Of a stretch of DNA of 19,848 bases, positions 6,923-13,646 are shown one piece after another. Each line of letters opens with the position of its first letter. Positions within the stretch are counted from its first letter, which is position 1. Position numbers and translations under genes: made by a program. The notes beneath the pieces are model-generated. The model worked only from the letters and a program-made list of their open reading frames with translations. It had not been told where the DNA came from and made no database searches. The DNA lies in the NCBI GenBank assembly GCA_002352545.1, contig DEIO01000021.1, forward strand, positions 1 to 19,848, written 5' to 3'. Origin of the DNA: Patescibacteria group bacterium UBA2772. GTDB taxonomy: Bacteria; Patescibacteriota; Minisyncoccia; Moranbacterales; DUUL01.

Positions 6923-7306
6923 AGATAAATAAAAGTAGGACGATTTTATTTTTTTCAACAAGCCTCTCTATGTTGTTTTTCCATTCTTCCGTAGCTTTTT
7001 TAAAGCCGACACAAACACCAAAAATCTTCAACTCCTTTTTGTCTGTAAAATAAACCTTTAAAATTGGCAGGAATTTCGTTTTTAAATTATGAAATCTTTT
7101 TATTTCAACCTTTTCTATATCCTCAATCAATATAATAAAATTCTTCCTTAGTATCCAACGAGAAAAAACTCCTAGTTAGTAAGCTTTAAGGTCCCATTTC
7201 CCCTCAAAACTGCCGGATTTGAATGTTTTTTCCCATTTTCATCCACACTCTCAAATCCAAAAAAATTAGTTCTCTTTTCCTCTTTCAATAATGCATTATT
7301 TTTCAT
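6906..7306 (-). pseudogene. Probable broken gene of unknown family
   Basis: On the reverse strand the ATG at 7306 opens a 44-codon frame (MKNNALLKEEKRTNFFGF onward) ending at TAG 7174-7172. In the frame one step over, KWDLKAY (from 7199) is followed by an in-frame TAA at 7178-7176. That frame then stays open for about 90 codons to 6906, through WILRKNFIILIEDIEKVEIKR and FGVCVGFKKATEEWKNNIERL. The three pieces are collinear and need one frame change near 7200 plus one nonsense change. I recognise no domain. The continuity of protein-like sequence supports a decayed gene, but chance open frames in AT-rich DNA are possible. Confidence 0.4.
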
Positions 7307-7385
7307 ATTTTTGCTTTATTTCATAGTTTACTCTAATATTTACATGTGTAACTTGGTAAAAAAAAGCGTCTTAAACTTTAAGCAC

Positions 7386-7414
7386 TTGACCAAATCTAAA
7401 AAATAGGCTATGTT
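7386..7414 (+). promoter_or_regulatory. Promoter of rplS
   Basis: TTGACC (7386-7391), a 17-nt spacer, then TATGTT (7409-7414). The start would fall at about 7421, inside the inverted repeat 7416-7441. Confidence 0.65.
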
Positions 7415-7415
7415 T

Positions 7416-7441
7416 AAAAAAGCTTTTTAGAAAGCTTTTTT
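7416..7441 (+). promoter_or_regulatory. 11-bp inverted repeat at the rplS start site
   Basis: AAAAAAGCTTT (7416-7426) pairs perfectly with AAAGCTTTTTT (7431-7441) around TTAG. It ends in a T run like an intrinsic terminator, but begins two bases after the rplS -10 box. It may terminate upstream read-through, act as a leader hairpin if transcription starts early, or be a protein-binding site. Confidence 0.55.
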
Positions 7442-7462
7442 AAGACTTTACAGCTTTTCTAT

Positions 7463-7876
7463 ATGGATCAGAAAGTTATTGATTTCAACAAATCACAACA
7501 AACAAAACAATTACCAGACTTAAAAGTTGGTGATATTGTTCGTGTTCACAGAAAGATTACAGAGGGGGACAAAGAAAGAGTTCAGATTTTCAAGGGACTT
7601 ATTATTTCAATCAAAGGAAGACAGAGCTCTTCTCCAACAATTACTGTTAGAAGAGAGTCACAAAAAATTGGCGTGGAAATGACCTTTCCAATTTATATGC
7701 CAACAGTGGTAAAAATCGAAATTCTTCGACGGAGCAAAGTTAGACGTTCAAAAATTTATTACATGAGAGAATTATCCGGAAAAGCTGCAAAAATGAAAGC
7801 AATCGATGTTACAGCAGAGGAAAAATTAGCCATGGAAGAAATGAACAAAAAACCAGAGAAGAAGGAAGAGAAATAG
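7463..7876 (+). CDS. rplS: 50S ribosomal protein L19
   Basis: Ribosomal protein bL19 sits at the 30S-50S interface of the large subunit. The family core is clear: LKVGDIVRVHRKITEGDKERVQIFKG (split, residues about 20-45), then TITVRRESQKIGVEMTFPIY, and the closing RRSKVRRSKIYYMRELSGKAA. At 137 aa it is about 20 residues longer than usual, because of a charged Lys/Glu-rich tail after residue 115 (MKAIDVTAEEKLAMEEM, then KKPEKKEEK). The ATG has no clear Shine-Dalgarno. It is driven by the TTGACC/TATGTT promoter and preceded by an 11-bp inverted repeat. No terminator is seen before tRNA-Leu(GAG), about 115 nt downstream. Confidence 0.97.
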   Translation: MDQKVIDFNKSQQTKQLPDLKVGDIVRVHRKITEGDKERVQIFKGLIISIKGRQSSSPTITVRRESQKIGVEMTFPIYMPTVVKIEILRRSKVRRSKIYYMRELSGKAAKMKAIDVTAEEKLAMEEMNKKPEKKEEK

Positions 7877-7921
7877 ATTGATTTTTGATTTTTTGAACAT
7901 TACAAAATAAAACTTAGGATA

Positions 7922-7951
7922 TTGCCCTGCAATAAAAGAATATGTTATTTT
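7922..7951 (+). promoter_or_regulatory. Possible promoter of tRNA-Leu(GAG)
   Basis: TTGCCC (7922-7927) with an 18-nt spacer precedes TATTTT (7946-7951). A TG one base ahead of that box makes an extended -10. Start is expected near 7958. Confidence 0.4.
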
Positions 7952-7988
7952 TCCGAAGCTTTGCCATTAAGACAAACTTTGGAAAAAT
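7947..7988 (+). repeat. Long imperfect inverted repeat before tRNA-Leu(GAG)
   Basis: ATTTTTCC (7947-7954) pairs with GGAAAAAT (7981-7988). AAG pairs with CTT, and TTTG (7960-7963) with CAAA (7973-7976). The loop is nine bases. No T tract follows on the forward strand. Its 5' arm overlaps the candidate -10 box. Confidence 0.5.
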
Positions 7989-7991
7989 AAA

Positions 7992-8075
7992 GCCCCGATG
8001 GTGGAACTGGTATACACACACGGTTGAGGGCCGTGGCGCATTACGCGCATGAGAGTTCAAATCTCTTTCGGGGCA
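7992..8075 (+). tRNA. tRNA-Leu(GAG)
   Basis: Acceptor GCCCCGA pairs with TCGGGGC (8068-8074), discriminator A. The anticodon stem CACGG/CCGTG holds loop TTGAGGG with anticodon GAG. The variable arm GCGC-ATTAC-GCGC is long, as expected for leucine. This is the second leucine isoacceptor in the window. CCA is not encoded. Confidence 0.96.
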
Positions 8076-8131
8076 CACCGTTTTCTTTTTTCAAAAAATA
8101 GTGTTATAAAATATAGTAGCTTCATAAACTT

Positions 8132-8205
8132 GGATGCTTAGCTCAGTTGGTTAGAGCACTTCGTTTACACCGAAGGGGTCAGGAGTTCGAATCTCTTAGC
8201 ATCCA
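8132..8205 (+). tRNA. tRNA-Val(TAC)
   Basis: Acceptor GGATGCT pairs with AGCATCC (8198-8204), discriminator A. The D arm has the usual AGCTCAGTTGG. The anticodon stem CTTCG/CGAAG holds TTTACAC with anticodon TAC, and the T arm is AGGAG-TTCGAAT-CTCTT. It follows tRNA-Leu(GAG) by 56 nt and may share its transcript. A TATAAA at 8105-8110 could be a separate -10. CCA is not encoded. Confidence 0.97.
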
Positions 8206-8302
8206 CATTTAAAAACTAGAAAATAAAGTCAAAAAATGCTATTTTAGATTAGTAACGTTTAAATACATCTTTTATGCCAACTAACGAAGCTAGAAAAAAA
8301 TC

Positions 8303-8344
8303 AAAAAACATCTTTGGTTATTACCTCTTTTATGGATGTTTTTT
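8303..8344. terminator. Hairpin with T tracts on both sides, probably bidirectional terminator
   Basis: AAAAAACATC (8303-8312) pairs over 10 bp with GATGTTTTTT (8335-8344), and a small GGT/ACC hairpin lies in the 22-nt loop. On the forward strand it could end the tRNA-Val transcript. On the reverse strand it follows the 8343-8588 frame and is trailed by further T runs. Confidence 0.55.
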
Positions 8345-8588
8345 AAAGCGTTCTCTTTATCTTCGGCTCTAAGATAACAGTCGGCTGTGTCAATGGATTT
8401 TGTTCAATGTGTCCAGAAATAACTTTCCATCCACTCATTTTTTGGATCTTAATAATAATTGAAAGAATTATTATTAAATTTTGGTTTAAAAAAACTACTA
8501 AAATTAAGTTTCCGGATTTAACTAGCGATTGAGATAGATTTCTCTTATTTCCGCTTATTCTATTCTTTTCTTTTGTTATAATACTCAA
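8343..8588 (-). CDS. Doubtful small ORF (81 aa)
   Basis: The frame opens at a TTG (8588) and ends at TAA overlapping the terminator-like hairpin 8303-8344. A hydrophobic stretch (LILVVFLNQNLIIILSIII, about residues 28-46) would make a single membrane segment, followed by KMSGWKVISGHIEQNPLTQP. No family is recognised and no Shine-Dalgarno or promoter is convincing. It may be the surviving end of a decayed gene or a chance frame. Otherwise the 8206-8637 gap contains nothing I can support. Confidence 0.25.
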   Translation of the reverse strand: MSIITKEKNRISGNKRNLSQSLVKSGNLILVVFLNQNLIIILSIIIKIQKMSGWKVISGHIEQNPLTQPTVILEPKIKRTL

Positions 8589-8637
8589 TTTAATTTTTCA
8601 TTTCTTCATTGCCTAAAAAGTACTTTCTGTATTAAAT

Positions 8638-8669
8638 AAAAAGGTGGCTCTTGAAAGAGTCACCTTTTT
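8638..8669 (-). terminator. Terminator of the amidohydrolase gene
   Basis: AAAAAGGTGGCTCT (8638-8651) pairs with AGAGTCACCTTTTT (8656-8669), with one G-T pair and loop TGAA. T runs on both strands make it bidirectional. On the reverse strand it lies just beyond the amidohydrolase stop codon (8694-8692). Confidence 0.8.
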
Positions 8670-8691
8670 ATTACCTTATTCACATTAAAAA

Positions 8692-10113
8692 CTATTCTTC
8701 TCGAACTTTCCTTCTCACTTCCATATGTCTTTCTTGCAAAACATCGAAAAGTTTACTTTCATCAATCAAAAGATGTTTTCTTGAACGGATTACAAACTTT
8801 CCTCCAATCATCACATCACGAGCAACACGACCACTATGCGTTATGATATTTCCGATAAGAGAAAAAGGATTATTTGAATCAAACGGGATAAAACCACGGT
8901 CTTTTAATTTCCAAAAAGCCAAGTCTGCTTTATAGCCAGGTAAAATTCTTCCATGCCTTGGCATATCAAGAATTTTAGCACCATTGATGGTCATCATTTT
9001 AAACAACGAACCAAATTTAATCGTCTTGATATAGAGATGTGTCGTTCTCGCTCTGTAAGCCTCTGTTAGGATATCTAATCGACTTTTTGAAACAACACTA
9101 TCAGTTCCAAGTGCAATGTTCTTAAAAGCTCCCTTATCATAATAACTCCAATATGGGAAAACTCCACTTTTATGAATACGATTAGACGTTGGCAAATGAA
9201 CAATTCCAACTCCTGCATTAGAAACTCGCCCTATTTCTTCTTCTCTCAAATGAATTGCATGAGAAATAATGGTATTTTTATTTAAAAGTCCATAGTGTTC
9301 CAAAACTTCAACCTCCCTCATTTTATGATTCTTTAGTGTCTCCTCTATCACCTTTTCACTTTCTGACATATGACAAGTAAAAAGTAGATTATGTTTTTCA
9401 ACTAACTCACGTACACTGCTCAAAACTTCAGGACTAGCCTTATACAAATAATGCACTGCCATTGCCAAACGTGAATGGGATCCTTTTTTTTCTTTTAAGA
9501 GTTTTTCGATTAAAGCAGGTGAATTCTCAGGAGAAACATGAGAAGCGACGCTAATTCCATTAATTACATTCTGTGCTGTTAATTTAGCTGCCTCTTCGAT
9601 GGGATCAAAACAGTTATAATGACTGAATGTAGTAGTAACGCCAAATTTCTGTTGTTCAGTCAAATCACCTACTGTACTAAGTGCTAAATCATCCTCATCC
9701 ATCTTAGATTCCCATTTTGGCAATTTAGCTAATGTTTTATCAATGTTATCCCCCTCATCCAAATCCATTGAACTTCTAAGAAGATACATTGGTGGATGTG
9801 CATGCGCATTAATAAAACCTGGGGTAATTACTGTTCCACCTCTTTTCCCAGCGTCATAAACCAAATCAAATTCATCTGGATTGAATTTCTCTGCTGATTC
9901 AACAGCCTTAATAATATCATTTTCAATCACAATTGAGTGATTTGAAAAATACCTTAGTTTATCAGTCTCATCACATGTAAAAAAATAGGGTATATTGTGA
10001 ATCAGAATTGTTTTGTATTCAGCTTTATTCACACGATAACGACCATGCTTATCGTTTTTGTTTTCTTCTATCCTTTTTTTCTCTTTTTTAATTCTACCAA
10101 AAATTTCTGACAT
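8692..10113 (-). CDS. Amidohydrolase of the ATZ/TRZ / SAH-MTA deaminase family
   Basis: A metal-dependent (beta/alpha)8-barrel deaminase-type enzyme of the amidohydrolase superfamily. Motifs in order are PGFINAHAHPPMYLLR (metal ligands H104 and H106), FTCHMSESEKV (H248 metal, E251 catalytic), SHAIHL (H285) and LGTDSVVSKSRLDILTE (D338). The composite small beta domain is seen at the ends (IVIENDIIKAVES and PGYKADLAFW). The wording is closest to S-adenosylhomocysteine/methylthioadenosine deaminases and related aminohydrolases. It follows guaA by 65 nt on the same strand with no terminator between, so the two may be co-transcribed. Purine deamination (adenosine-like or guanine-like substrate) therefore fits the context, but the exact substrate is not shown. 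The first 30 residues are charged and extra compared with the family. Confidence 0.85.
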   Translation of the reverse strand: MSEIFGRIKKEKKRIEENKNDKHGRYRVNKAEYKTILIHNIPYFFTCDETDKLRYFSNHSIVIENDIIKAVESAEKFNPDEFDLVYDAGKRGGTVITPGFINAHAHPPMYLLRSSMDLDEGDNIDKTLAKLPKWESKMDEDDLALSTVGDLTEQQKFGVTTTFSHYNCFDPIEEAAKLTAQNVINGISVASHVSPENSPALIEKLLKEKKGSHSRLAMAVHYLYKASPEVLSSVRELVEKHNLLFTCHMSESEKVIEETLKNHKMREVEVLEHYGLLNKNTIISHAIHLREEEIGRVSNAGVGIVHLPTSNRIHKSGVFPYWSYYDKGAFKNIALGTDSVVSKSRLDILTEAYRARTTHLYIKTIKFGSLFKMMTINGAKILDMPRHGRILPGYKADLAFWKLKDRGFIPFDSNNPFSLIGNIITHSGRVARDVMIGGKFVIRSRKHLLIDESKLFDVLQERHMEVRRKVREE

Positions 10114-10178
10114 AAGTTTGTATTATTATTTCAAGTGCTTTCTTAGTATTCACACATACCATTAAACCAACATTCTCC

Positions 10179-11999
10179 CTATTCCCATTCAGTTGTTCCT
10201 GGGGGTTTATTGGTTATATCAAAGAATATATATCCTATCTTCTTCGTAGATTCTATTTTATTGACTATTTCTTCCAAAATATCTCTTTGCATCTTGTAAA
10301 AATGCAACGTCATAAAATCACGAGTGTTAATTGGCCTCAAAACAACTGATTCTTTGCCAACTTTATTATAAACTGGAATCAAAACAACAGGAAACTGATC
10401 AATCTCTGAATAAATTCCTTTTTCTCTCATCGTATCTGAAACTATTTGGTCAATTTCTCTTAAAAGCTCTATTCTGTTTTCTGATAAAAAAACTGGGTTC
10501 TGAGAATTATAAAAGCTCGGAGTTTTTTCATGCTTATTCAAAAGCAATACAACTCTATTCACATCCTTATTTGAATTTGTAACCGAAGAAGAAATTTCCA
10601 CTAACTTTTCCCATTCATTCTCTCCCCAGATGGCCAATGGATGTGCATATGTTCTATTATCACCTTGAACACCAACTGATTTTATAGGCAATGTTGCTAA
10701 CTCAATTGAAATATTTTTTTTATCACAAAAAATCTTGAGATTATAATCGATACTGCATAATTTAATTTGGTCATCACTTTTTCCATCAGAACATAGACAT
10801 CTTATCGCAAGACCAGGACCAGGAAATGGATGCCTATCAACAAGTTTAGCTGGCAAATCAAGCAATCTTCCTAACTTTCTAACTTCATCTTTATACAGAT
10901 CCACCAAAGGCTCTATTATTAAACCCTCTTCAATCATCTTGGTGATTACATCAACTCGATTGTGATGTGTTTTTATTGTATTTGAATTTTTTGTATCACC
11001 CGATTCAATTGTATCTGGATATATAGTCCCTTGACCTAAAAGCCATTGATCGGAATCAAATTCCATCTTTTTAGCCACGATATCCTTTGTATCTAAAAAA
11101 GCTTTACCAATTATTGCTCTTTTTTCTTCTGGTTCATAAATATTTTCGAGTCTCTCATAAAATAACTTACTTGCATTCATTATTTCCAAATTGTCAAAAC
11201 CAAGATTCTTGAATCTTTTTACAATTCTTTCCGATTCATTCTTTCTCATAAAACCAGTATCTATATATAGACCCTTAACTCGCTTTGATCCAAAAATTTT
11301 TGTCAATAATGCAAATGCAACATTTGAATCAACTCCTCCACTAACCAAAATAAAAACTTTCTTTTCCCCGACCTGTTTTTTGATTTTCTGAATCAATTCA
11401 TCCTTAAAATCTTCTACGTTCCAATCTTGTGAAGCCTTACATATCCCAACTACAAAATTTTTGATCATTATCTCCCCTTCTTTCGAATGTGCAACTTCTG
11501 GATGAAATTGAAGCCCAAATATTTTTTCTTTCTCGTTGGCCATAGCAGTTACATTACAATCTTCTGTTTTTGCAATAATATCAAAACCATCTGGAACGCT
11601 TACAACTGAATCACTATGACTCATCCAAACTTGAGTTTCCTTTGGAACATCCTCAAATAAACTACTCTTTTTAAGAATATTCAATTTAGCCATTCCATAT
11701 TCTCCAACTTTTCCTGTTTCAACAACACCTCCCAATTTGTGAGCTAAAAACTGATGCCCATAACAAATGCCTAAGATTGGAACTTTCATTCCCAAAATAT
11801 CATTTCCCACACACAGTCCTTTTTGATCAAAAACGGACTGTGGACCACCAGACAAAATCATACCTTCGACATTATCCCCTAACTCATCAACGGAAACATT
11901 GTGCTGATAAATTTTTGCTAATATTCCCAGTTCGCGGATAGTTCTAGCAATAAGATGAGTATATTGCGAACCAAAATCCAAAATTGCAATGTGTTTCAT
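10179..11999 (-). CDS. guaA: GMP synthase (glutamine-hydrolysing), long form
   Basis: Converts XMP, ATP and glutamine to GMP, the last step of guanine nucleotide synthesis. The class I glutamine amidotransferase domain carries the catalytic triad C79 (GICYGHQ), H166 and E168 (FHPEV). The ATP-pyrophosphatase domain has the P-loop VSGGVDS (219-225), followed by RHPFPGPGLAIR (389-400) and the C-terminus ITNKPPGTTEWE. At 606 aa it is about 80 longer than the usual bacterial enzyme (525 in E. coli). The extra sequence lies in the C-terminal dimerisation region, between VGVQGDNRTYAHPLAIW (442-458) and the final RPINTRDFMTLHF (555-567). This layout recalls the longer eukaryotic-type enzyme. guaB, the preceding step, is divergent next door, and a promoter is readable at 12080-12052. 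Confidence 0.97.
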   Translation of the reverse strand: MKHIAILDFGSQYTHLIARTIRELGILAKIYQHNVSVDELGDNVEGMILSGGPQSVFDQKGLCVGNDILGMKVPILGICYGHQFLAHKLGGVVETGKVGEYGMAKLNILKKSSLFEDVPKETQVWMSHSDSVVSVPDGFDIIAKTEDCNVTAMANEKEKIFGLQFHPEVAHSKEGEIMIKNFVVGICKASQDWNVEDFKDELIQKIKKQVGEKKVFILVSGGVDSNVAFALLTKIFGSKRVKGLYIDTGFMRKNESERIVKRFKNLGFDNLEIMNASKLFYERLENIYEPEEKRAIIGKAFLDTKDIVAKKMEFDSDQWLLGQGTIYPDTIESGDTKNSNTIKTHHNRVDVITKMIEEGLIIEPLVDLYKDEVRKLGRLLDLPAKLVDRHPFPGPGLAIRCLCSDGKSDDQIKLCSIDYNLKIFCDKKNISIELATLPIKSVGVQGDNRTYAHPLAIWGENEWEKLVEISSSVTNSNKDVNRVVLLLNKHEKTPSFYNSQNPVFLSENRIELLREIDQIVSDTMREKGIYSEIDQFPVVLIPVYNKVGKESVVLRPINTRDFMTLHFYKMQRDILEEIVNKIESTKKIGYIFFDITNKPPGTTEWE

Positions 12000-12006
12000 G
12001 TTTTTA

Positions 12007-12035
12007 TTGATAAAAAATAAAATCTCCAGTATAAT
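12007..12035 (+). promoter_or_regulatory. Promoter of guaB
   Basis: TTGATA (12007-12012), exactly 17 nt, then TATAAT (12030-12035), the best consensus match in the window. Start is expected near 12042, leaving an 88-nt leader before guaB that spans the opposing guaA promoter. Confidence 0.7.
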
Positions 12036-12051
12036 TTAACTATATTTTACT

Positions 12052-12080
12052 ATTATAGCTTTTAAGTCCTTATGCCTCAA
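12052..12080 (-). promoter_or_regulatory. Promoter of guaA, facing the guaB promoter
   Basis: On the reverse strand TTGAGG (12080-12075), a 17-nt spacer, then TATAAT (12057-12052). Start is expected near 12045, so the guaA leader is about 46 nt and crosses the guaB promoter. Confidence 0.65.
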
Positions 12081-12086
12081 ATAAGG
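12068..12086. repeat. Inverted repeat over the guaA -35 box and within the guaB leader
   Basis: CCTTAT (12068-12073) pairs with ATAAGG (12081-12086) around a 7-nt loop. It could be a DNA operator overlapping the guaA -35 box or a hairpin in the guaB leader RNA. An alternative pairing GCCT/AGGC overlaps it. Confidence 0.45.
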
Positions 12087-12129
12087 CTGTTTATAGATAA
12101 AACTTAATTCTATTATTAAAACTGGATTT

Positions 12130-13593
12130 ATGCAAGAAGCACTTACGTATGATGATATTCTGCTTACCCCAAGATATTCAGAAATTCTTCCAGCAGATGC
12201 AAATTTAGACACTAAATTTTCTAGAAATGTTCCATTGAAGACACCTATTGTAAGTTCTCCAATGGACACAGTCACAGAACATAGAATGGCAATTGCAATA
12301 GCACTTGAAGGAGGCTTAGGTATTATTCACAAAAATCTTACACCTGAGCAACAAGCACAAGAAGTGCTGCTTGTAAAAAGATTTGAAAATGGTTTTATTA
12401 TTGATCCAATTACAATTTCTTCTGAAGCAACTATCGATGAAATTCATCAAATAGAGCAAGACAAGGGTTATAAAAAAATTCCTGTTGTAGATGAAGCTGG
12501 TGTTTTGGTCGGTATTATGACTGAATTCTACTATTCCTGGCCACACGACCAAGGGAAAATAGTCAAAAATGTAATGAAACCAGCAAGCGAATTAACTGTT
12601 GCTGCAGAAGGAATTTCATTATCTGAAGCAAATACTCTTATTCGGAAAGAAAAACTGTCCGTACTTTGCGTAGTCGGAGAAGATAGAAGATTGAAATCTA
12701 TTGTTACTAGAAAAGACATTGAAAAAAATAAAAAATATCCAAACGCAAACAAAACCACTGACAAAAGACTTTTTGTTGGAGCTGCAATCGGAGTTGGAAA
12801 AGATGCACTAAAAAGAGCAGAGTTACTTGCAAAAGCCGGTGTAGATGTAATTGTGGTTGATACTGCACATGGACATTCCAAGGGAGTTATGGACATGGTA
12901 AAAACTCTAAAAAACAATCCTTTAACAAAAAATGTTGATGTAGTTGCAGGAAATGTTGCAACAGAAAATGCTGTAAAAGACCTTATCGATGCAGGCGCTG
13001 ATGGAGTAAAAATTGGAATTGGACCTGGCTCAATTTGCACAACTAGAGTTGTGGCTGGAATTGGAGTCCCTCAAATCACGGCCATCCTAGAAGGTGTTAA
13101 GGGCAAAGGTGAAAACAAGGATATTGCTATAATTGCAGATGGTGGAATCAAATTATCAGGCGATATTACAAAAGCACTAGCAATGGGAGCTCAATGTGTA
13201 ATGCTTGGGGGACTTCTTGCTGGAGCCGAAGAATCACCAGGGGAAACATTATTCATTGGAGGAAGAATGTTCAAATCATACAGAGGAATGGGCTCTTTGA
13301 GTGCTATGGAAAAAGGATCTAAGGACAGATATGGACAGGAAGACGTAAAAGACACTCAAAAATTTGTTCCAGAAGGAATTGAAGGAAGAACAGCCTATAG
13401 AGGACCTATAGATAAAACTCTTTACCAATTAATTGGCGGTTTAAGAGCAGGAATGGGATATCTAGGAGCTGCAACAATTGAAAAATTAGCATTAAGAGCA
13501 AAACCAGTAAAAATAACTGCTGCTGGTTATATCGAGAGTCACCCACATGATGTAATCATCACAGAGGATGCCCCAAACTATCGAAGAAAATAG
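12130..13593 (+). CDS. guaB: Inosine-5'-monophosphate dehydrogenase
   Basis: Oxidises IMP to XMP with NAD+, the committed step to guanine nucleotides. The N-terminal part reads LTYDDILLTPRYSEILP (5-21). A CBS-domain pair occupies about residues 90-200 (IPVVDEAGVLVGIMTE and LCVVGEDRRLKSIVTRKDIE), interrupting the catalytic barrel. The active-site loop GIGPGSICTTRVV (296-308) contains catalytic C303. Downstream are IIADGGIKLSGDITKALA, the GGRMFKSYRGMGS phosphate-binding region, and the flap EGIEGRTAYRG. The length of 487 aa is typical of bacterial enzymes. The first CBS unit ends in the unusual FYYSWPHDQGK instead of the common NRDLRF-type ending, which might alter nucleotide sensing. It is monocistronic between its own promoter and a hairpin terminator. 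Confidence 0.97.
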   Translation: MQEALTYDDILLTPRYSEILPADANLDTKFSRNVPLKTPIVSSPMDTVTEHRMAIAIALEGGLGIIHKNLTPEQQAQEVLLVKRFENGFIIDPITISSEATIDEIHQIEQDKGYKKIPVVDEAGVLVGIMTEFYYSWPHDQGKIVKNVMKPASELTVAAEGISLSEANTLIRKEKLSVLCVVGEDRRLKSIVTRKDIEKNKKYPNANKTTDKRLFVGAAIGVGKDALKRAELLAKAGVDVIVVDTAHGHSKGVMDMVKTLKNNPLTKNVDVVAGNVATENAVKDLIDAGADGVKIGIGPGSICTTRVVAGIGVPQITAILEGVKGKGENKDIAIIADGGIKLSGDITKALAMGAQCVMLGGLLAGAEESPGETLFIGGRMFKSYRGMGSLSAMEKGSKDRYGQEDVKDTQKFVPEGIEGRTAYRGPIDKTLYQLIGGLRAGMGYLGAATIEKLALRAKPVKITAAGYIESHPHDVIITEDAPNYRRK

Positions 13594-13606
13594 TTGAAAA
13601 TACCAC

Positions 13607-13638
13607 AAAAAACGAGCAACTTGGTTGCTTGTTTTTTT
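13607..13638. terminator. Bidirectional terminator between guaB and the cation exchanger gene
   Basis: AAAAAACGAGCAAC (13607-13620) pairs with GTTGCTTGTTTTTT (13624-13637) around the loop TTG, 14 bp with one G-T pair. A-rich and T-rich flanks serve both converging genes. Confidence 0.88.
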
Positions 13639-13646
13639 ATCTAAAT

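Noticed and set aside
8274..8372. 32-codon forward frame MPTNEARKKSKNIFGYY after tRNA-Val
   Set aside because: Too short, no Shine-Dalgarno, no recognisable family, and it runs through the terminator-like hairpin 8303-8344.
12531..13040. 169-codon reverse frame inside guaB
   Set aside because: Low-complexity Ser/Thr/Phe composition is the mirror of guaB codons, and the guaB motifs prove the forward frame.
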